Assembly (NCBI GenBank): GCA_905373475.1
Contig: CAJPTC010000006.1
Location: forward strand, 23,049-87,048
Direction: 5' to 3'
DNA: 64,000 nt
From: Bacteroidia bacterium
GTDB taxonomy: Bacteria > Bacteroidota > Bacteroidia > Bacteroidales > CAJPTX01
The notes under the pieces are model-generated. The model made no database searches and was not told the origin of the DNA. It was given only the letters and a program-made list of their open reading frames with translations. The position numbers and the translations under genes are program-made. Position 1 is the stretch's first letter, and the number at the start of each line of letters is the position of its first letter. Below are positions 59,341-64,000 of this stretch, piece by piece.

Positions 59341-60776
59341 TCAATTCGATAAACGCAGCAAGCACTCGGCATTCAGATACCCAATCTTCGCCTTTTCCTC
59401 CTCGGAGAGAGGCGCTCTTTCTAAAAATTTACGCGTGCCGCGGTCTAGAAGAAATGGATAATCTGCGGAATAGATAATGCGATCTGCTCCCAAGGTTTTA
59501 ACGATATACCCCAACTGCTCATTGGAGAAGAAACCACTTGGGGTGAGATAGACATTGCGTTTGAAATAGTCGGAGATCTTGTAGCGAAGTTGAAGCGTTT
59601 TACTCTGCTGATCGCCCAAACGGTTCAAATAGAAAGGTACAAGCTCGCCCCAATGTCCAACTATGATTTGCAATTCGGGCAACTCGTCGAATAAGCCAGA
59701 GAGTATTAAACGCAGTACACCAACTCCTAGGTCTGCATGCCACCCAAAGCCAGCAGTAGCAAACATCTCAGCCGCTACAGGCGACCACTGATTGCTCTTG
59801 TAATAATAACTAGCCACACTAGAACTTATCGTAGCAGGATGAAGATAGATGGGCACATTCAGTTCCGCAGCCTTCGCAAATATGGGTCGGAACTCATGCT
59901 CATCAAAAAATCGCCCATTACACGTACCAGAGAGCATAGCTCCCCTAAACCCTAAAACGGTAACAGCACGTTCCAACTCTTCTGCGGCAGCATGAGGCGC
60001 AGTCACGGGCAATAAAGCAAAACCCGAGAATCGTGTGGGGTGTAGCGCTATCAAACGTGCCAGTTCTTCGTTTGCCTCACGGCATCAAGCAATAGCTAAT
60101 GCAGTGTCTGTAATATTTTGAGGGCTACCTGCATCGTATGACAAAACTTGCATATCTACGCCCGCTTCATCCATAAAACGAAATCGTCGCTCTCCAACCT
60201 CGTCTATATCATCGTTCGTGGAGAGAACAATCTTCATCAGTTCCCGCTGCGCTTCGCTCACAGGAGGCACATCCCTATTTTGCTCTGTCAGGTATTTCAT
60301 AACCTTGGCGCGAATCGCAGGAAGGATAAAATGCTCTTCAATGGTTATTACTTTTTTCACTCCAGATCCACTCTCTACCGCAGGCAATTTTTTCGACTCC
60401 GCCCGAAACAGTTCGGGGAGCAACGGATGCGTATCAATCAACTCCAACGATTTTACCATCAGCAGAGTCTCCGACTTATACTTTAGAAAATGTGGGGTTT
60501 GGATATGTGCTTGATATGCCGCTTGATCTCGGTAACCTTCGAGAATCAAGATCTTATTTTTCTCACGTTCCACCTGCATAGGATAGAGAAAAAGCACCCC
60601 TTTCTCATTGCGCATTGAGGTCTCTGCCACTTCGTATGCAGCCCGAAGATATTCCTCCAAATATTGCGGATAGACCTCTATTTGAGCTACGCGCGTAACA
60701 ATTCCGTCTTTTTGCCTTGCGCCATCATTTCTAACGATACGACCAGCAGACAAAGTAACACCAATAGGTATTTCAT
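59341..60776 (-). pseudogene. Decayed secreted monooxygenase-amidohydrolase fusion gene
   Basis: ATG 60776 opens a clear signal peptide (MKYLLVLLCLLVVSLEMMAQ), but that frame stops after about 29 codons. At a five-A run (60709-60713) a -1 shift leads into a frame with an antibiotic-biosynthesis-monooxygenase-like domain (TRVAQIEVYPQYLEEYLRAA). An amidohydrolase-2 (ACMSD-like) domain follows (KVITIEEHF; later IYLHPATI, IVGHWGELVPF, RIIYSADYPF). That second frame is cut by an in-frame TGA at 60087-60085, after which the same frame continues for another 247 codons to 59341. The residue lost is plausibly Arg (CGA to TGA). Two lesions in one gene make decay the likeliest reading. Its ATG overlaps the luxS stop (TAATG), so it was the last gene of that operon. 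Confidence 0.8.
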
Positions 60777-61255
60777 TACGCTGGATATACCATATTCTCG
60801 TCCGTCATCCGATCTAAGACTTCGGCAATATAAATTTGAGCTTCGGCACGCGCCAAGGCTAAATTGTGCAGTTTATAGTTTCCACAATCCGATGCAGTAG
60901 CACCAGGTACACTCCCTTCAAAATCCACAACAAACTGGAAAGCATCGCGCATCAGATCCAGAATGTCCTTAGGCTCATACTTACCTGCCACAAGCAGATA
61001 ATTACCAGTCTGACAACCCATAGGTCCCCAATACACAATGCGTTTTCCCCATTCTGGATGGTTGCGTAAATAGGTAGCGACCAAATGCTCCAAAGTATGA
61101 AGCGCCGCCTGATCCATAGCAGGTTCACGATTGGGGGCTTTCATACGAATATCAAAAGTGGTAATATATTCATCGCCAAGCTTATCGAGGCGTGATACGT
61201 ATATCCCCCGCAAAAGACGCGTATGATCTATCGTAAAACTTGGTATCTTATTCAT
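60776..61255 (-). CDS. luxS: S-ribosylhomocysteine lyase
   Basis: Splits S-ribosylhomocysteine to homocysteine and the AI-2 precursor DPD. The 159 residues carry the metal site LHTLEHL (HxxEH), the catalytic Cys in GPMGCQTG and the zinc Cys in SDCGNYKLHNL. The open frame continues 52 codons upstream, inside mtnN, but the standard N-terminus MNKIPSFTIDHTRLLRGIYVS fixes the start at 61255. Its ATG overlaps the mtnN stop by four bases (ATGA), and its own stop overlaps the next ATG. It works directly after MtnN in SAM recycling. Confidence 0.97.
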   Translation of the reverse strand: MNKIPSFTIDHTRLLRGIYVSRLDKLGDEYITTFDIRMKAPNREPAMDQAALHTLEHLVATYLRNHPEWGKRIVYWGPMGCQTGNYLLVAGKYEPKDILDLMRDAFQFVVDFEGSVPGATASDCGNYKLHNLALARAEAQIYIAEVLDRMTDENMVYPA

Positions 61256-62001
61256 TGTTGCTCGTGATTTGCATAGTGGGCGAGAAAATCTTTCAAGACG
61301 TCGTGTAAATGCATGAAGGCGCCTTCGGGAGCATCCCAGAACTCGGAATACTGTTTGGCATGATCGAAATGCGTTATCGGCGTATCGCTTATAATTCGTA
61401 GCGAGGCACAAGGCGTACGCGTCATATAAGCCACTTGTGCAATTGCTGTAGACTCCATATCAACCGTCATCGCCTCTGGGAAATGTTTCAACAATTGGGC
61501 TATATAAAGCTGACTTGGCATAAAGAAATCGCCACAACAAAACAACCCTTGTTGCAAACTGGGGGCTACGCGCGCAAAAGTACTTAAGATCTTAGGCTCA
61601 ACCTCGTATATAGGCGGGCATCCTTGCACCTGCCCAAACTGATTTCCTTCGCCACACCAAACGTCGTGATAGGTAAAAGCGCTACTCAGTACAGGGGTAG
61701 CAATTGACAAATCCGTCCTAAGAGCACCGCAAACACCAATATTGAGTATCAAGTCTGGCTGAAATTGCAACTGCGCCTGATAGGCTCGTACAGCGGCATT
61801 CACTTTACCGATGCCCGTCATAACAATAAGACATTCAGCCGCCCCAATATTGCCAACGTATGCAGTAGTAGTGAACGATGCCAAAGCATGAGGTTGTTCC
61901 AACCAAGGCATTATCAGACCATACTCTTTCGGCATAGCTGCTAATATCAGCAGTCGGAATTCCTCATGGTTTGTAGCCGACAGATTCGCGTTTGTTGCCA
62001 T
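61252..62001 (-). CDS. mtnN: 5'-methylthioadenosine/S-adenosylhomocysteine nucleosidase
   Basis: Removes adenine from methylthioadenosine and S-adenosylhomocysteine, feeding LuxS; in some bacteria it also cleaves aminofutalosine in menaquinone synthesis. The 249 residues follow the family plan: LILAAMPKEYGLIMPWL start, VMTGIGKVNAAVRAY, LNIGVCGAL, and the purine-binding VDMESTAIAQVAY. The core aspartate is in RIISDTP. The N-terminal 15 residues are an extension. It could be labelled futalosine hydrolase by similarity; adjacency to luxS favours MtnN. GGGAG precedes the ATG. It starts 19 bases after a DUF4491 gene and overlaps luxS by four bases. Confidence 0.9.
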   Translation of the reverse strand: MATNANLSATNHEEFRLLILAAMPKEYGLIMPWLEQPHALASFTTTAYVGNIGAAECLIVMTGIGKVNAAVRAYQAQLQFQPDLILNIGVCGALRTDLSIATPVLSSAFTYHDVWCGEGNQFGQVQGCPPIYEVEPKILSTFARVAPSLQQGLFCCGDFFMPSQLYIAQLLKHFPEAMTVDMESTAIAQVAYMTRTPCASLRIISDTPITHFDHAKQYSEFWDAPEGAFMHLHDVLKDFLAHYANHEQQ

Positions 62002-62020
62002 TGTTTCTATCTGAATCTCC

Positions 62021-62347
62021 CTATTTTGTCTCTTCTACCTCTACAGCTAACATTTTTCGTGCCCGACGTGGATTGGCTGGAAACCAACCTTGGGCTACTC
62101 GTTTCTCCTGTTGGATAATTTCACCAATCCCCCAGAGGAAGCAAAAACCTGTTATACTGACAATTGCCGCATACAACCGTTCGCTAATACAAAGCGATGA
62201 AACAATACAAATGAGCCCGATAACAAGAAAAGCGACCCAAAAACGCTTCGTGAAATAATATTCCCCTTTTATGCATGCCCAGCGCGAGAAGGCAATTATG
62301 GCAATTGTTGACAGACCTAGAATCAGCCCCTCTCCGTTCAAATCCAT
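62021..62347 (-). CDS. DUF4491 membrane protein (copy 2)
   Basis: A 108-residue protein with three hydrophobic segments: GLILGLSTIAIIAFSRWACI, FWVAFLVIGLICIVSSLCI and LYAAIVSITGFCFLWGIGEI. These are followed by the family tail EKRVAQGWFPANPRR. The function of DUF4491 is unknown. It is a neighbour and paralogue of the gene 8 bases upstream. The two lie between the lysO-like gene and mtnN in one strand-wise series. Confidence 0.8.
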   Translation of the reverse strand: MDLNGEGLILGLSTIAIIAFSRWACIKGEYYFTKRFWVAFLVIGLICIVSSLCISERLYAAIVSITGFCFLWGIGEIIQQEKRVAQGWFPANPRRARKMLAVEVEETK

Positions 62348-62355
62348 TGTTATTC

Positions 62356-62670
62356 CTATTTCTTGTTTACCGAGAGACCGTAATACGCGTCGCTCCGCTT
62401 AGGATTGCGTTTCGCTCGTCCTTTTGCGACTCGCTCATGCTGCCAGTTCAGCTCGAGAGCAGTCCATAGGAAACAAGCGCCAAGTACGCCTAAAAACATG
62501 GAAAGAAGCCCCTCGACAAAGAGTGAGGGAATAAGGCAAACTAAACCTAATAGGAGGAAAAGCCACCAAACACGCCGCCCTAAATGATACTCAACCTTGA
62601 TGACCAGTGGGTGACACAACCCCACCATGACGAACGCCCCTAACCCTAACAAGAGACCATCAAAATACAT
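62356..62670 (-). CDS. DUF4491 membrane protein (copy 1)
   Basis: 104 residues from ATG 62670; a TTG nine bases further up is the alternative. It has the same plan as copy 2: DGLLLGLGAFVMVGLCHPLVI, VWWLFLLLGLVCLIPSLF, LLSMFLGVLGACFLWTALEL, then HERVAKGRAKRNPKR. The HP in the first helix region is typical of DUF4491 and is lost in copy 2. The function is unknown; tandem duplication is evident. Confidence 0.8.
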   Translation of the reverse strand: MYFDGLLLGLGAFVMVGLCHPLVIKVEYHLGRRVWWLFLLLGLVCLIPSLFVEGLLSMFLGVLGACFLWTALELNWQHERVAKGRAKRNPKRSDAYYGLSVNKK

Positions 62671-62732
62671 TATCTGCAAGCTATAAACCGCGCTCTACGG
62701 TTTTAGACAATGCAATATAACTCTTTTTCTGA

Positions 62733-63704
62733 CTACAACAACAGGGCTAACGGTACGGCAAAGGGTACAAAAAAGGTAAGTACTAGTCCGTGATATACAG
62801 AAACTACGGCGTATTGCGGCGAGGTTGCTTTAAGAATAAAAGGTAACACGGTATCGCCACTGGTAGCCCCTGCACAACAGATCGGGGCATAAGCACCTCC
62901 TAAACGCACATACAAAGGGGCGAGCATGATGGTAGAGAGTTCACGAATGATATTGGAGACTATTGCAATAGCAGCTATCGTTTCACTGTACTCTGCCTTT
63001 ATAATCACACTAGAAAGGCTATAATAGGCGTAGCCAGCCCCCACCACTTGCACGTCTTTCAGCAACAAATCGTCGAAAAAAGGCAGTGCAAACAGTACTC
63101 CTATGGCAGTACCCACGACCGTAAAAAGCGGCAAAAGAAGCGTCTTAATGCCCATTCCGCGCAACGCCTTGAACGTTTCATCGTTACCTCCTATACTCAA
63201 TCCCACGCAGAGCATCAGGACAAAGAGAATTGCAACAATTACCTGATCAATGAAGCCATACTTCAGTAGCAATTCTTTCAATGAGGGGATAAACTGCCCG
63301 AGCAGAACACCTACTAGGAAAATCCCAAAAAATGAGAGACTCTCCAAGACTTTCCATAGCGCAGAAGAACTATTGTTCGTTTCACTGGCTATAGGATTCT
63401 CGGCATCGGGCACATCTTTAACTTTTGGAACTGGTCGCACCAAGAATTTACCGAATAGCCAAGCAAAGAATATGCTACCCGCTAAGGCAAAAATCGTGAT
63501 CACCAAACTTTGTAAACCAACGCGCGGGAGGTCGCGAAACAGCTCGTCGTTAATACCGACAGAGAGCCCCATAACTAGCAGCAAGACATAAACAACGTAG
63601 GTAATAAAACGCCCAGCGCCCGTTATGAGCTTTTTTCTTTCACGGAAGAAATACCCAATTGCGCCTCCTCCAATCATGAGCGCCAAAAGAACGATAGTTA
63701 CCAT
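62733..63704 (-). CDS. LysO-family lysine exporter-like membrane protein (DUF340)
   Basis: A 323-residue protein with about eight to ten membrane helices. Two related halves each carry the motif (L/M)GLSVGINDELF and VGLSIGGNDETF, the hallmark of the LysO/DUF340 family, in which conserved acidic residues within the membrane carry out lysine export. The second half ends GATSGDTVLPFILKAT. Some Bacteroidota encode the halves as two genes; here it is a single chain. It is the first gene of the series leading to mtnN and luxS. Substrate is inferred from the E. coli homologue. Confidence 0.85.
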   Translation of the reverse strand: MVTIVLLALMIGGGAIGYFFRERKKLITGAGRFITYVVYVLLLVMGLSVGINDELFRDLPRVGLQSLVITIFALAGSIFFAWLFGKFLVRPVPKVKDVPDAENPIASETNNSSSALWKVLESLSFFGIFLVGVLLGQFIPSLKELLLKYGFIDQVIVAILFVLMLCVGLSIGGNDETFKALRGMGIKTLLLPLFTVVGTAIGVLFALPFFDDLLLKDVQVVGAGYAYYSLSSVIIKAEYSETIAAIAIVSNIIRELSTIMLAPLYVRLGGAYAPICCAGATSGDTVLPFILKATSPQYAVVSVYHGLVLTFFVPFAVPLALLL

Positions 63705-63736
63705 CGCTTGCTCCTACTTATTTTCCAAACCTCCCG

Positions 63737-63744
63737 CAAAGGTA
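63737..63744 (-). promoter_or_regulatory. Bacteroidota -7 promoter element for the lysO-like to luxS operon
   Basis: Exact TAnnTTTG match (TACCTTTG) on the minus strand, 33 bases before the ATG at 63704. The ribosome-binding region reads GTAGGAG nearby. Confidence 0.6.
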
Positions 63745-64000
63745 GTGCAAAGTGGGCACTCAACAGCGCTGCAACAAGAAAGTTTGGGGAGAGAGTAAGA
63801 AGAGAAGAAATAAAGCGATATGCTCAAAAATCGTTAGGAGTAAAAAGTTAAGCATTGCGCATAGCACAACAAAAAATAGAAAGCAGTGTGGCATAATATG
63901 CAGACTGCTGTATTGCTTGAGATATTGGTTCGCCCACGTACGTCTACGGGTAGTGTCTGAAAAAGTGTGTAAGCTACTGTTTGCGTCATGACAAAAGCGA
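63745..64000. other. Non-coding right edge, possible insertion-sequence end
   Basis: 256 bases with no convincing gene. From about 63950 the sequence (TAGTGTCTGAAAAAGTGTGT) resembles terminal inverted repeats of IS256/mutator-type elements, but the rest of any element would lie beyond the window. Confidence 0.3.

Noticed and set aside
60085..60087. In-frame TGA read as selenocysteine (next codon TGC)
   Set aside because: No selenocysteine insertion hairpin was recognised, amidohydrolases of this type are not known to need it, and the gene carries a second lesion near its N-terminus.
1..64000. CRISPR arrays, prophage or integrative element
   Set aside because: No regularly spaced repeats, cas, phage structural, integrase or conjugation genes were seen.

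Overview
The window is chromosomal DNA from a Bacteroidota bacterium, most likely order Bacteroidales and close to Porphyromonadaceae. The grounds are: a C10 (PrtT/streptopain-like) protease with a C-terminal domain of the type IX secretion kind; a SecD-SecF fusion; DUF349, DUF4491 and DUF4296 proteins; an mtnN-luxS operon like the one known from Porphyromonas gingivalis; and at least twelve Bacteroidota-type promoter elements (TAnnTTTG). Most of the DNA looks close to half G+C. The species cannot be named from the sequence alone. No rRNA, tRNA, complete insertion sequence or CRISPR array was found.

Layout. 1-5.6 kb: pyrG, a DUF349 coiled-coil protein, recA and a thioredoxin-like lipoprotein (all minus). 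5.6-11.6 kb (plus): a metallo-beta-lactamase-fold hydrolase, an iron alcohol dehydrogenase, and a TPR/SpoIIE-phosphatase receptor followed by a secreted Ig-like repeat protein. 11.7-15 kb (minus): metK-arcA and an acetyltransferase. 15.2-18 kb (plus): pdxH and metG. 18.1-28.5 kb (minus): an MscS-type channel, a BaiN-like flavoprotein, a helix-hairpin-helix outer-membrane-like protein, a type II restriction-modification pair (HTH-fused m5C methyltransferase plus Eco47II-like endonuclease), a DsbD-type reductase and RNase G. 28.7-32.5 kb: two paralogous TPR/membrane/AraC regulators facing head to head. 32.5-37.5 kb (minus): mqnE, a chemoreceptor-like protein, a nucleotidyltransferase and a DUF2179 membrane protein.

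37.6-43 kb: a secreted protein of unknown function, a HAMP sensor-like protein paired with trkH, then pgk overlapping ftsE. 43-53.9 kb (minus): dnaG, secDF, dnaX, a GAF/PAS sensor, a COG0402 amidohydrolase and a DUF4296 lipoprotein. 54-59.2 kb (minus): the C10 protease and PcrA/UvrD helicase. 59.3-63.7 kb (minus): an operon running lysO-like exporter, two DUF4491 proteins, mtnN, luxS and a decayed monooxygenase-amidohydrolase fusion gene.

Main points of interest: (1) dnaX is interrupted by a ten-A run at which a -1 shift opens a further 188 codons, with a hairpin nine bases downstream, so it very probably makes short (gamma) and long (tau) products by recoding. (2) The AT-rich restriction gene is bracketed by a 25-bp direct repeat, one copy upstream of each R-M gene, and the methyltransferase carries an HTH domain that could bind it. 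(3) The last gene of the luxS operon carries two independent lesions. (4) Several receptors (TPR-PP2C, two TPR-AraC, MCP, HAMP-only, GAF/PAS-only) sit in one stretch, two of them without any visible output domain.
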